A DNA stretch of 64,000 bases from Bradyrhizobium sp. Tv2a-2 (GCF_000472425.1 NZ_AXAI01000010.1:62001-126000); one strand, 5' to 3'. Positions 24,686 through 33,937 are shown, counted from the first letter of the stretch. Numbers and translations: made by a program. The notes: generated by a model from the sequence alone, not told the origin.

Positions 24686-24937
24686 ATGATGCATAGGACC
24701 GCATGTGTCGCCGCACTCTTGTTGGCGGGCTTTTCGAGCGTCGCGAACGCACAAGTCGACTGCGCCAGGATACCTCAGGGACCGGAGCGCACCGATTGCT
24801 ACCTCGGACTTAGTCAGCTCCATCGCGCACAATCGGATCTGGCCGCGGCAAGAGCGCACGCTCAGTCGGACGCTGCGTGGTATCGGGCAATTACGGGAGT
24901 AGCCCTGCCAAAGCCTAAACCGCGCCGTCGGGAATAG
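24686..24937 (+). CDS. Small exported protein of unknown function
   Basis: This 83-residue protein begins MMHRTACVAALLLAGFSSVA with a signal peptide likely cut after NAQ (about residue 24). The mature part is helical and charged, with two Cys in VDCARIPQGPERTDCYLG, and ends in a basic KPKPRRRE tail. TGGAGG lies 6 bases before the ATG, which fixes the start inside a longer open frame. The C-x(12)-C pattern suggests a disulfide-stabilised periplasmic protein. No family is recognised. Confidence 0.65.
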   Translation: MMHRTACVAALLLAGFSSVANAQVDCARIPQGPERTDCYLGLSQLHRAQSDLAAARAHAQSDAAWYRAITGVALPKPKPRRRE

Positions 24938-25089
24938 CGGTTGGAGCATCGCACCGCCCCTTGGCCAACAAAGGACGTTCTCGAAGACCGGCCGATCGGA
25001 GGGCAAAAATGAGTTGCGGCCGCCGGAATCACAAGGGCCCGGTGCGCTCATCGCGCGCCGAGCCCCCTGTTCACTCCAGCCAACGCCAA

Positions 25090-25896
25090 CTATGACGCAG
25101 CCGCCCTTGGCACGCGGTTGCGCGAGTTGCGCTGGAAGAAAAGCGCCTGGCTGGCGACGGCCGAGACCATCGCCGGCTGGAACGGCTTTGAGATCAGGAA
25201 CGCCGGCTCCGGCCGCTCACCGGTCAGGAAGCGCTCCGGATAAGCGGTGATGAACACCACCGGCACCTCGAAGTTGCGCAACAGCTCGTTGACCGCGTCC
25301 AGGCCAGAGGAGCCGTCGGCGAGCTGGATGTCGGCAAGGATCAGCCCCGGTTTCCGGTTCTTGGCGATCGCGACGGCATCCGCATGTGTCCGCGCGACGC
25401 CGATGACGTTGTGACCGAGATTGCGCACCAGACTCTCCAGGTCCATCGCGATGAAGGTCTCATCCTCGATGATGAGCACGTCGGTCGCGATTTCCGCGGC
25501 CATCTCCCGGCCCGCGGCATCGGCGAGACGCCGTGTCTCGGCGACGTCATTACCCAAGATGAACGCCACTTCCGGCTCCGAAAAGCCTTCCAGCGACAAC
25601 AGCAAAAAGGCCTGCCGCGGCAGCGGCGTGATGTTGGACAGTCGCCGCTCCGGCGGCATCGGCAGCGTCGTCACCTCGGCATCGTCATTGAGCGCGACCG
25701 AGTTCCAGATCTGGGTGAATAATTTGAACAAGCCCGCCTTCGGCCCGTGCTGCTCGTCAAGCAGCGAGGCGTCCTGAAGCAGGGCCTCGAGCATGGCACC
25801 GACATAAGCGTCGCCGGATGCCTGGCTCCCCGTGAGCGCGCGTGCATAGCGGCGCAGCAACGGCAAATGTTCAGCAACAAGCTGTGATCGGGACAT
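25090..25896 (-). CDS. phyR: General stress response regulator PhyR
   Basis: This 268-residue hybrid has an N-terminal sigma-factor-like domain (about 1-135), resembling EcfG regions 2 and 4 but lacking promoter-binding features. A receiver domain (about 138-255) follows, with acidic pocket IIEDE, phosphoacceptor Asp189 (LILADIQLADG), FITAYPE and the conserved Lys in ISKPF. When phosphorylated, PhyR binds NepR and frees the sigma factor EcfG. The ATG at 25896 gives the family start MSRSQLVAEHLPLLRRYARAL. It is divergent from nepR-ecfG across a shared palindromic promoter. Confidence 0.95.
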   Translation of the reverse strand: MSRSQLVAEHLPLLRRYARALTGSQASGDAYVGAMLEALLQDASLLDEQHGPKAGLFKLFTQIWNSVALNDDAEVTTLPMPPERRLSNITPLPRQAFLLLSLEGFSEPEVAFILGNDVAETRRLADAAGREMAAEIATDVLIIEDETFIAMDLESLVRNLGHNVIGVARTHADAVAIAKNRKPGLILADIQLADGSSGLDAVNELLRNFEVPVVFITAYPERFLTGERPEPAFLISKPFQPAMVSAVASQALFFQRNSRNRVPRAAAS

Positions 25897-25959
25897 CCCC
25901 ACTCCAATCGATATCGGGCCATGAAAAAAGGGGCGGCCCGGTTCCCCCGGTGGGATCAC

Positions 25960-26018
25960 TACGCACGAGCTCAAGAAAAGTTCCAGCGCGGCTGGAACTT
26001 TCTGGGCGACTTTGCATT
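25960..26018. promoter_or_regulatory. Back-to-back EcfG-type promoters in a shared palindrome
   Basis: A perfect inverted repeat AAAGTTCCAGC (25977-25987) / GCTGGAACTTT (25991-26001) places GGAAC on both strands. Leftward, GGAAC (25984-25980)-N16-CGTA (25963-25960) faces phyR. Rightward, GGAAC (25994-25998)-N16-CATT (26015-26018) faces nepR-ecfG. Each -10 differs from CGTT at one base. Confidence 0.65.
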
Positions 26019-26098
26019 ACCCCCGTTACGCGAAGGCGTCCAAAGCTGGAAATTCTTTGAGAGACAGGGACTTAACCGGGGAAAATGTGGAACAGGTC

Positions 26099-26356
26099 AT
26101 GAAGGATGCAAAATCGCAGGCCAAGAACGCCCCACCCGGCCGGCAGGGCGGCCTCAATGCCGAAATCCAGGCGAGAATCGGCCACCAGCTCCGCGCCATG
26201 TACGACGACGTCGTGCGACAGGGGGTTCCTGACCGGTTTGCGGAGCTGGTCCGCAAGCTTGATACGCCAACCGCCGCGCACCAAATAAATGCTGAAGGGG
26301 GATCCGGCCCTTCCGGAGGCGGGGGCGCCAACAATCAAGAAGACGGGAGGGATTAA
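26099..26356 (+). CDS. nepR: Anti-sigma factor NepR
   Basis: This 85-residue protein carries the NepR core LNAEIQARIGHQLRAMYDDVVRQGVPDRFAELVRKLD (about residues 17-53), two helices that hold EcfG and, on stress, PhyR. Charged, disordered Gly/Asn-rich ends flank it. The ATG at 26099 is preferred; an earlier in-frame ATG at 26012 would lie inside the promoter palindrome's downstream region. The stop overlaps the ecfG start (TAATG), so anti-sigma and sigma factor are coupled. Confidence 0.92.
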   Translation: MKDAKSQAKNAPPGRQGGLNAEIQARIGHQLRAMYDDVVRQGVPDRFAELVRKLDTPTAAHQINAEGGSGPSGGGGANNQEDGRD

Positions 26357-26901
26357 TGCCTCTCACCGATGCCCTTCGCGACGACATTCTGGCGACGGTG
26401 CCGAGTCTCCGCGCCTTTGCGATCTCGCTTTCCGGCAGTGGCGACCGTGCCGATGACTTGGTCCAGGAAACGCTGTTGCGCGCGCTTGCCAACATCGATT
26501 CCTTTCAGCCGGGATCCAACCTGCCGGCGTGGCTGTTCACGATCCTGCGCAATCTGTTCCGGTCCGATTACCGCAAGCGACGGCGCGAGGTCGAGGACGC
26601 CGAGGGCAACTATGCCAAGACGCTGAAGACGCAGCCGTCGCAGGGCGCACATCTGGAATTCGAGGAGTTCCGTACTGCGCTCGAAAAGCTGCCGCAGGAC
26701 CAGCGCGAGGCGCTGATCCTGGTCGGTGCGTCCGGCTTCTCCTATGAGGACGCCGCGACGATCTGCGGCTGCGCGGTCGGCACCATCAAGAGCCGCGTCA
26801 ACCGCGCCCGCTCCAAGCTCGCCGCGCTGCTCTATGTCGACGGCGCCGAGGATTTTGGTCCCGACGAAACCGTTCGCGCCGTGATCGGCGGGAATGGGTG
26901 A
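26356..26901 (+). CDS. ecfG: ECF sigma factor EcfG (general stress response)
   Basis: This 181-residue ECF sigma factor directs RNA polymerase to GGAAC-N16/17-CGTT promoters. Region 2 is visible as GDRADDLVQETLLRALANIDSFQPGSNLPAWLFTILRNLFRSDYRKRRRE (about 27-77) and region 4 as LEKLPQDQREALILVGASGFSYEDAATICGCAVGTIKSRVNRARSKL (about 111-157). It is coupled to nepR by a one-base overlap. Placement beside phyR and a sensor kinase completes the general stress module. Confidence 0.95.
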   Translation: MPLTDALRDDILATVPSLRAFAISLSGSGDRADDLVQETLLRALANIDSFQPGSNLPAWLFTILRNLFRSDYRKRRREVEDAEGNYAKTLKTQPSQGAHLEFEEFRTALEKLPQDQREALILVGASGFSYEDAATICGCAVGTIKSRVNRARSKLAALLYVDGAEDFGPDETVRAVIGGNG

Positions 26902-26910
26902 CGTTCAAAA

Positions 26911-26954
26911 TGGGTTGATGTCGTCCCGGCGAAAGCCGCGACGACATCAACCCA
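26911..26954. terminator. Perfect inverted repeat between convergent ecfG and kinase genes
   Basis: Arms TGGGTTGATGTCGT (26911-26924) and ACGACATCAACCCA (26941-26954) are a perfect 14-base match with a 16-base loop. It starts 9 bases after the ecfG stop, and the convergent kinase gene ends at 26993, so it may end both transcripts, though no T-run follows. Confidence 0.55.
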
Positions 26955-26992
26955 CGGTCCGGTGACGATTTGTCGCGCGGTCCAACCAACAA

Positions 26993-28651
26993 CTACGACT
27001 TCACCGGCCGCACCGGCGCAGACAGCTGCTCGGTGCGGTCGCGTTCGGTCATGTCGATGACGGTGACCATGGGCGCGGTGAGTTCATAGACATAGCTCAC
27101 ATCCGTGAAGTAGCGCGTCGAGGTGCCGCCCAGCGCCTCCGGCGCGACGCGGTCGAGCAGGATCACGCCGAAATCCGAATCCGGCCGGCGCGTCGCCTCG
27201 CTGGTGTTGAACTCCTCCCAGCGGAAATGGAAGACGCCATCGGGCTCTTCGCCAGTGACCTCCCAGGTCGCGACGATGTTGGGATGCTTGCCGACCAGCG
27301 ACAGGCCCTCGTCGGAATGCGAGGCCAGTTCGAAGAACAACAGCGACAGGCTCTGCGCCGCGCGGGCGCTGACCGCGATGTCCGGCCCGCTCACCGCGAT
27401 GCGGTCGGCGTGCGGGATCGCGCGGGCCTCGAACAGGCCCTTCAGCTTCACGCCCTGCCATTGGCTTTCGGAGAGCAGCGACACCACGTTCGACATGGCG
27501 TGAATGCGTCCGATCAGAAGCTCGCGCGCGACATCGATGTCGGCGCCGTGGCGCAGCGTCCGTGTGATGATCGACTGGATCACTGCCAGGATGTTCTTGA
27601 CGCGATGATTGAGCTCGTCGATCACCGCGGTGAGCCTGCGCTCGAAGCCGATTCTTACCTGGATCTCGCGGCTCATGCGCAGGTTGTTGTAGGCGACATA
27701 GCCGAACAGGCCGCAGATCACCACTGTCAAGGCAAGGCCGATCACACCGACGATCGCCGCAGTCTGCTCGGCGCGCCTGGTCACATTGGTTTTGGCGTAA
27801 TAGGCCAGCACCCAGTCGCGATTACCGAAGCTGATGGTGCGGACCGATGACGGCGCGGGTCCCTCCACGTTGACACGCCGCTCGGAGACGACGCCCTGGT
27901 CGTTGGCGACGAATTCACCATCGACGTTGCGAGGATCCTTGAGCACCACCGAAAACAGCGACAGATCGTCATTGGTCAGCATCAGCGACGCGAGATCGTA
28001 GGAGAAGGTCACGAAGCCAGCGGGTGAGCTGGCATCCGGCAGCATCACGGGCGCGGCGAGCACGACGCTGTACGGCCCATTCTCGTGAAACATCGGCAGG
28101 GGATCGGAGGCATAGGGCTTGCCCTCACCCATGGCGAGCGACAGCATGGTGGAGAGCGCCGGATTGCCGTCCAGCGTTCGCCCGACAAAGGCTGCAGTCT
28201 GCACGTTGCGCGGCTCGACATCCATCAGCAGGTCGACCGGCTGCTGCAGCGCATGCGTATCCAGCGGCTTACCCTCGATGTTGCGGATGGTATCGGGAAA
28301 TCCCGCGCGCTTGAGATCGTTGCGGGCAGCATCGAGATCGCCCGGATTGAGCCGCGCGACCCAGCCCGCGACCAGAAAATCGGTCTTGAACGCGTAGATC
28401 GAGGAGCGCAACGGCTCCAGCATGTTGGCCTTGTTCATCGAGGGCAGGCGGAACAGGCCCGAGGTGACGCGGGCGAGCAGCTCGCGCTCGCTCAAGCGGT
28501 CCTGCACCAGGCTCGCATGCACGTCGATGGCGCGGGCGAGCGCGATATTGTCGATGGTCAATTCCTGCTGGTGTACGCGATAGGCGGCGAGGCCCGACAA
28601 CAGGACCCCGATCAGCGCGATCAAGCCGATGATGAAACCCAGCCGAACCAC
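26993..28651 (-). CDS. Membrane sensor histidine kinase (HWE/HisKA_2 family), candidate PhyR kinase
   Basis: This 552-residue kinase has a membrane helix at about 4-25, an extracytoplasmic sensor domain of about 270 residues (CHASE-like, with FLVAGWVARLNPGDLDAARND), and a second helix near 300-325 (AAIVGVIGLALTVVICGLFGYVA). The HWE/HisKA_2 phosphoacceptor is in DELNHRVKNILAVIQSI. A HATPase region follows (LSLLFFELASHSDEGLS, with the Asn normally seen in FHELATNA replaced). The GTG at 28651 is set by an in-frame stop upstream. Position beside ecfG and a perfect EcfG-type promoter upstream suggest it feeds the PhyR pathway. Confidence 0.85.
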   Translation of the reverse strand: MVRLGFIIGLIALIGVLLSGLAAYRVHQQELTIDNIALARAIDVHASLVQDRLSERELLARVTSGLFRLPSMNKANMLEPLRSSIYAFKTDFLVAGWVARLNPGDLDAARNDLKRAGFPDTIRNIEGKPLDTHALQQPVDLLMDVEPRNVQTAAFVGRTLDGNPALSTMLSLAMGEGKPYASDPLPMFHENGPYSVVLAAPVMLPDASSPAGFVTFSYDLASLMLTNDDLSLFSVVLKDPRNVDGEFVANDQGVVSERRVNVEGPAPSSVRTISFGNRDWVLAYYAKTNVTRRAEQTAAIVGVIGLALTVVICGLFGYVAYNNLRMSREIQVRIGFERRLTAVIDELNHRVKNILAVIQSIITRTLRHGADIDVARELLIGRIHAMSNVVSLLSESQWQGVKLKGLFEARAIPHADRIAVSGPDIAVSARAAQSLSLLFFELASHSDEGLSLVGKHPNIVATWEVTGEEPDGVFHFRWEEFNTSEATRRPDSDFGVILLDRVAPEALGGTSTRYFTDVSYVYELTAPMVTVIDMTERDRTEQLSAPVRPVKS

Positions 28652-28833
28652 TCGCCTACTCGATCATGCGGGGTTGGCGACAGGACATTCGCCGGAACGG
28701 CCGCGCGACACGCGGGGAGAGCCAACCGGCTGATATGATGATGCAGTCATGGTGGCCACGCAACAACGGTTGGCTGGAAAGCTTAACGCTCAGCTCAAAA
28801 GGAAATCGCACATCGCAAAATCCGGAGGATGTT

Positions 28834-28858
28834 AACGGCGTGGTGCCGCCTTTGTTCC
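28834..28858 (-). promoter_or_regulatory. EcfG-type promoter upstream of the sensor kinase
   Basis: The minus strand reads GGAAC (28858-28854), 16 bases, CGTT (28837-28834), an exact match. The predicted leader to the kinase start at 28651 is about 175 bases and contains no convincing gene. It lies beyond the end of the ureG gene (28946), on the same strand. Confidence 0.6.
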
Positions 28859-28945
28859 GTGCGATTTGGCGAATTTTGCCCGGCTGCCGTACAGCTCGCC
28901 TGCCACAAACCTTAACAGCGCGTAAGCGTTGCGCTTGCAGCCACC

Positions 28946-29566
28946 TTACCCGGCCCTCAATCCGCCCTTGGCTTCGATGAAGCTGATGATGCGCGAAAGC
29001 CCTTCGCTCTTCTTCAGATTGGTCATGACGAATGGCCCCTCGCCTCGCATCCGTTTCGTATCGGCCTCCATTTTCTCGAGCGATGCGCCGACATGGGGGG
29101 CGAGGTCGATCTTGTTGATCACGAGCAGGTCGGAGCGGGTGATGCCGGGGCCGCCCTTGGAGGGGATCTTGTCGCCGGCCGCGACGTCGATGACGTAGAT
29201 GGTGAGGTCGGCAAGCTCCGGCGAGAAGGTGGCAGCCAGATTGTCGCCGCCGGATTCGATCAGCACCAGGTCGAGGCCGGGAAACTTCGCGCGCATGTCT
29301 GCAACCGCTGCGAGATTCATCGAAGCGTCTTCGCGGATCGCGGTATGCGGGCAGCCGCCCGTCTCGACGCCGGCAATGCGGTCCGGCGTCAGCGATCCCG
29401 ACCGCACCAGGAATTCCGCATCCCATTTGGTGTAGATGTCGTTGGTGATGGCGGCGATGTCGTACCGCTCGCGCATCGCCTTGCAGAGCAAGTCCATCAG
29501 CGCGGTCTTGCCCGATCCGACCGGACCGCCGACGCCGACCCGCAGTGGGCCGTGAGAACTAGCCAT
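28946..29566 (-). CDS. ureG: Urease accessory GTPase UreG
   Basis: This 206-residue SIMIBI-class GTPase drives nickel insertion into urease with UreD, UreE and UreF. It has P-loop GGPVGSGKT (about 13-21), TNDIYTKWDAEFLVR, the nickel-binding CPH motif in ETGGCPHTAIREDAS, LIESGGDNLAATFSPEL (switch region) and the guanine-specifying NKIDLAP. The ATG at 29566 follows AAGGA. It is the last gene of the urease operon, 62 bases after ureF. Confidence 0.95.
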   Translation of the reverse strand: MASSHGPLRVGVGGPVGSGKTALMDLLCKAMRERYDIAAITNDIYTKWDAEFLVRSGSLTPDRIAGVETGGCPHTAIREDASMNLAAVADMRAKFPGLDLVLIESGGDNLAATFSPELADLTIYVIDVAAGDKIPSKGGPGITRSDLLVINKIDLAPHVGASLEKMEADTKRMRGEGPFVMTNLKKSEGLSRIISFIEAKGGLRAG

Positions 29567-29628
29567 GGAGATAGGTCCTTCGAGCTTGGTCGTTCCGGCT
29601 TTCGCCGAAACGACGGGTGGAGAGCCGG

Positions 29629-30351
29629 TCATGACCTGAACAGCCTTGTATACTGGGTCTCGTGCCGAAGGCTTGCCAGATCGGCGCGGAACGTCGCGCT
29701 GCCGAGATCGTCGAGCGCGGCACGCTGCGCGCGCTCGGCCGTGGCCGTCACCACGGGCTCGAGCGCCGCCAGCACGCGCTGGCTGTCGGTCTGGCCGAGC
29801 GGGATCAGCCGGCTGGCGGCGGAAATCCAGTTCGACACCACCGCGTGAAGGAACGCGTGCAACGTCGGCTGCAGCGGGATTCCGTGCGCGGACGCGACGA
29901 GGCCAACCGCGATCGGGTAAACCAGTGTCCCCTCGCAGTGCGACAGCGCCTGCTCCAGCTCGGCACTGGTCCATGCGGCCCGCGCCGTCTCGATGAAGGC
30001 CCGGCCTTGCGTCGAGGTCTCAAGCTGCCGCTCGCGCGAGGGCACGAAAGCCGCGGCAAGCTCGGCGATGTCGCGCAAGGCAGCGGTGTCGCCAGCCTCC
30101 ACCGCGCGATGGGTATGGACCAGGAACACGCCGTCGCAAAAGCCGGGGCCGTCGCCGAGCATCGCCGCGAGCCAGCCGCGCAAGGTCTCGGCATCGCCGA
30201 TATCGCCCGCCTCCACCGCCCATTCGATACCGCTGGAATAGGCGAAGGCGCCGACCGGAAAGGCCGGAGAGAGCCAGGTCATGAGCCGGTAGAGCGCAGC
30301 CGCGTCCGCGCCCATCAGGGCGGAGCCGTCGGCCGCGCTAGTCGTGGTCAT
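29629..30351 (-). CDS. ureF: Urease accessory protein UreF
   Basis: This 240-residue all-helical urease assembly factor shows MTWLSPAFPVGAFAYSSGIEWAVEAG, QGRAFIETARAAW and the late HAFLHAVVSNWISAASRLIPLGQTDSQRVL blocks of the family. UreF works with UreD and UreG in the preactivation complex. The ATG at 30351 overlaps the end of ureE by 14 bases; the open frame continues upstream only because the His-rich ureE tail lacks stops in that frame. An internal Met (MGADAAALYR, 30315) is an alternative start. Confidence 0.92.
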   Translation of the reverse strand: MTTTSAADGSALMGADAAALYRLMTWLSPAFPVGAFAYSSGIEWAVEAGDIGDAETLRGWLAAMLGDGPGFCDGVFLVHTHRAVEAGDTAALRDIAELAAAFVPSRERQLETSTQGRAFIETARAAWTSAELEQALSHCEGTLVYPIAVGLVASAHGIPLQPTLHAFLHAVVSNWISAASRLIPLGQTDSQRVLAALEPVVTATAERAQRAALDDLGSATFRADLASLRHETQYTRLFRS

Positions 30352-30958
30352 GAGCATGGGAATGACCGTGATGGTGCTCGTGATGGCCATGCTCATGATC
30401 ATGATCATCGTGGTCATGCGCATGATGATCATGGTCATGATCGCCATGCGCGTGGTCGTGATGCGCGTGGTTCCCGTGAGCATGGCCATGATGGGCATGG
30501 TCTTCACGCGCATGGCCGTGCGCCGAGCCTTCCGCATAGGCGCCGCCTTCCGGATCGAACGGCGCCTCGATCTCGATGACGCGGGCACCCAGCCCCTTCA
30601 CCATCGTCTCGATGACATGATCGCGCCTGATGCGCAGCGCCTTGGCCATGATCTGGGTCGGCAGATGGCGGTTGCCGAGATGCCAGGCGACCCGGATCAG
30701 ATGATGCGGATCGCTGCCCTTGATCTCAACCAGCGGTTCGGCGGCCGCGACCACCTCGATCAGCCGGCCGTCCTCCAGCACCAGCGCATCGCCGCCGCGT
30801 AGCGCGACGGCCTTCTCGAGGTCGAGCAGGAAAGCCAGTCCGCGAGTGCCGGTCATCGCCGTGCGCCGCCGGTGACGGTCGTCGAAGTCGAGAACAACCG
30901 TATCGGCCGGCGTTTCGGTCCAGCGATGCTGTGGCTTGACCTGCGTCGCGCGGATCAT
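30338..30958 (-). CDS. ureE: Urease nickel metallochaperone UreE with a long His-rich tail
   Basis: The N-terminal 140 residues of this 206-residue protein are the UreE fold (peptide-binding and metal-binding domains, with DPHHLIRVAWHLGNRHLP and RRDHVIETMVKGLG). The last 62 or so residues are almost entirely His with Asp, Gly, Ala and Glu, about 30 His in all, a nickel store or buffer. Such tails occur in Klebsiella and in rhizobia but this is on the long side. Its DNA is a run of CAT/GAC-type codons and overlaps ureF by 14 bases. It starts 12 bases after the monooxygenase-like gene. Confidence 0.93.
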   Translation of the reverse strand: MIRATQVKPQHRWTETPADTVVLDFDDRHRRRTAMTGTRGLAFLLDLEKAVALRGGDALVLEDGRLIEVVAAAEPLVEIKGSDPHHLIRVAWHLGNRHLPTQIMAKALRIRRDHVIETMVKGLGARVIEIEAPFDPEGGAYAEGSAHGHAREDHAHHGHAHGNHAHHDHAHGDHDHDHHAHDHDDHDHEHGHHEHHHGHSHAHDHD

Positions 30959-30970
30959 TTTGCTTGTCCT

Positions 30971-31267
30971 CTAGAATTTCTCGACCTTGGCGTCGCTGAT
31001 GATCTCGATCACGGTCGAGACCTTCAGCGGCGTGGAAATCTCCCGCCACTTCTTCATGTGCGGCGCGCGCGCATGCGAATTGAGATCGTCACGGGCCTCC
31101 CAGCGCTCGACGACCACATAGACGTTCGGATCGTGGATCGAGATATGGCCCTCATAGGACAGGCAGCCTTTTTCCTTCAACGTCTCGGCGATGCATTCCT
31201 TGTGGCCCGCAATGAAGGCCTCGCGGCCCTCCGGCTTCATATGCGTGGTGGCGATGACGTAAATCAC
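30971..31267 (-). CDS. Antibiotic-biosynthesis-monooxygenase-fold protein inside the urease operon
   Basis: This 98-residue dimeric alpha/beta-barrel-type protein has the ABM/YgiN family pattern: VIYVIATTHMKPEGREAFIA, ETLKEKGCLSYEGHIS, NVYVVVERWEARDDLNSHAR, PHMKKW. Members are small quinol monooxygenases or heme-degrading enzymes, or of unknown function. The GTG at 31267 follows GGAGGAAG with good spacing, so I prefer it over a TTG at 31291. It lies between ureC and ureE in the same direction, so it is transcribed with urease, though no link to urease chemistry is known. Confidence 0.8.
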   Translation of the reverse strand: MIYVIATTHMKPEGREAFIAGHKECIAETLKEKGCLSYEGHISIHDPNVYVVVERWEARDDLNSHARAPHMKKWREISTPLKVSTVIEIISDAKVEKF

Positions 31268-31310
31268 GAACTTCCTCCCGGTATTGTTCAACTTGTTGAG
31301 CAGGAGGACC

Positions 31311-33026
<1,716 letters not shown>

Positions 33027-33072
33027 TGGTTAGGCCCCACTTGCAATCAGTCCGGAACGAGGCAGCACGCGC

Positions 33073-33612
33073 TCATGGCGCCCGCCTCGCATTCGCAACG
33101 GCTTCATCGAACAACGCATCGAGCGTCGCATTGCCGCCGCGGCAGCCCGCGACGACCTGCTCGGCCCAGGCGGCATAATCAGCCAACTCCTCGCGCTGCT
33201 CCGCGCTCGGATTTGCAAAGATGCGGGCGCGGATGTTGCTGACCTTGTCGGCGATCTTGATCAGTTTTGCGCCAGGCGATTGCTTCGGCGCGTCTTCGAT
33301 CTGCTTCTGCCGACGCTCGCTTTTGGGGAGGCTCATGTCGTCGGTGCACTCGACCACCAGACCGGCGACGCGCAGCCCGAACCGATCTGCCAACTCGTCA
33401 TTCGTGGTCTCGCTGTCCTCGATCGTGTCATGCAGCCAGCCGGCCGCGACCAGCTCGGCATCCTCGCCATTCGTCACCTCGGACAGCATGTTCGCGACCT
33501 CGGCGAGATGGTTGATATAAGGCTCCTCGCCCCGCCCCTTGCGCCGCTGCCCATTATGCCGCCGCGCCGCAAGCTCGGCCGCTTCAGAGACAAGTCGAAT
33601 GCCGGTGAGCAT
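33073..33612 (-). CDS. HD-domain (MESH1/SpoT-like) phosphohydrolase between ureB and ureC
   Basis: This 179-residue HD hydrolase resembles the hydrolase half of RelA/SpoT proteins: AARRHNGQRRKGRGEEPYINHLAEVA, the HD pair in AGWLHDTIEDSETTNDEL, and KLIKIADKVSNIRARIF. Residue patterns match small alarmone hydrolases (MESH1-like), which remove the 3' pyrophosphate of ppGpp, but the substrate is not proven and could be another nucleotide. It begins 1-4 bases after the ureB stop and ends 46 bases before ureC, firmly inside the urease operon. The ATG at 33612 is chosen; GTG at 33615 is adjacent. Confidence 0.82.
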   Translation of the reverse strand: MLTGIRLVSEAAELAARRHNGQRRKGRGEEPYINHLAEVANMLSEVTNGEDAELVAAGWLHDTIEDSETTNDELADRFGLRVAGLVVECTDDMSLPKSERRQKQIEDAPKQSPGAKLIKIADKVSNIRARIFANPSAEQREELADYAAWAEQVVAGCRGGNATLDALFDEAVANARRAP

Positions 33613-33616
33613 CACG

Positions 33617-33922
33617 TCACAGCTTGCCCATCACATCGCCACGAAAGCCGTAGACCGTGCGTTTGCCTGCCAGCACGACCAGTCGCACCTCGCGGGTTTG
33701 GCCGGGCTCGAAGCGAACGGCGGTGCCGGCGGCGATGTCGAGGCGCATGCCGCGGGCCTTTTTGCGCTCGAACCTCAGCGCCGGATTGGTCTCGAAGAAA
33801 TGGTAGTGCGAGCCGACCTGGATCGGACGGTCGCCGGTGTTTGACACAGTCAGCGTCGCGGTCTTGCGGCCGGCATTGAGCTCGATCTCGCCGTCCTTGA
33901 TAAAGAGCTCGCCAGGGATCAT
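33617..33922 (-). CDS. ureB: Urease beta subunit
   Basis: This 101-residue structural subunit has the conserved MIPGELFIKDGEIELNAGR start, VSNTGDRPIQVGSHYHFFETNPAL and GMRLDIAAGTAVRFEPGQ blocks. It assembles with UreA and UreC into the (ABC)3 urease. It is preceded by a palindromic repeat that separates it from ureA, and followed at once by the HD-domain gene. Confidence 0.95.
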   Translation of the reverse strand: MIPGELFIKDGEIELNAGRKTATLTVSNTGDRPIQVGSHYHFFETNPALRFERKKARGMRLDIAAGTAVRFEPGQTREVRLVVLAGKRTVYGFRGDVMGKL

Positions 33923-33937
33923 ATTTTCTTTCCTCCT

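Noticed and set aside
26012..26098. Longer NepR start at 26012
   Set aside because: It would begin at the -10 region of the predicted nepR promoter; the extra residues do not match the family and the ATG at 26099 gives normal length.
30352..30588. Upstream extension of the ureF frame with Met/Ile/Thr repeats
   Set aside because: It is the shifted reading of the His-rich ureE tail (CAT-GAC runs); UreF similarity begins only after the ATG at 30351.
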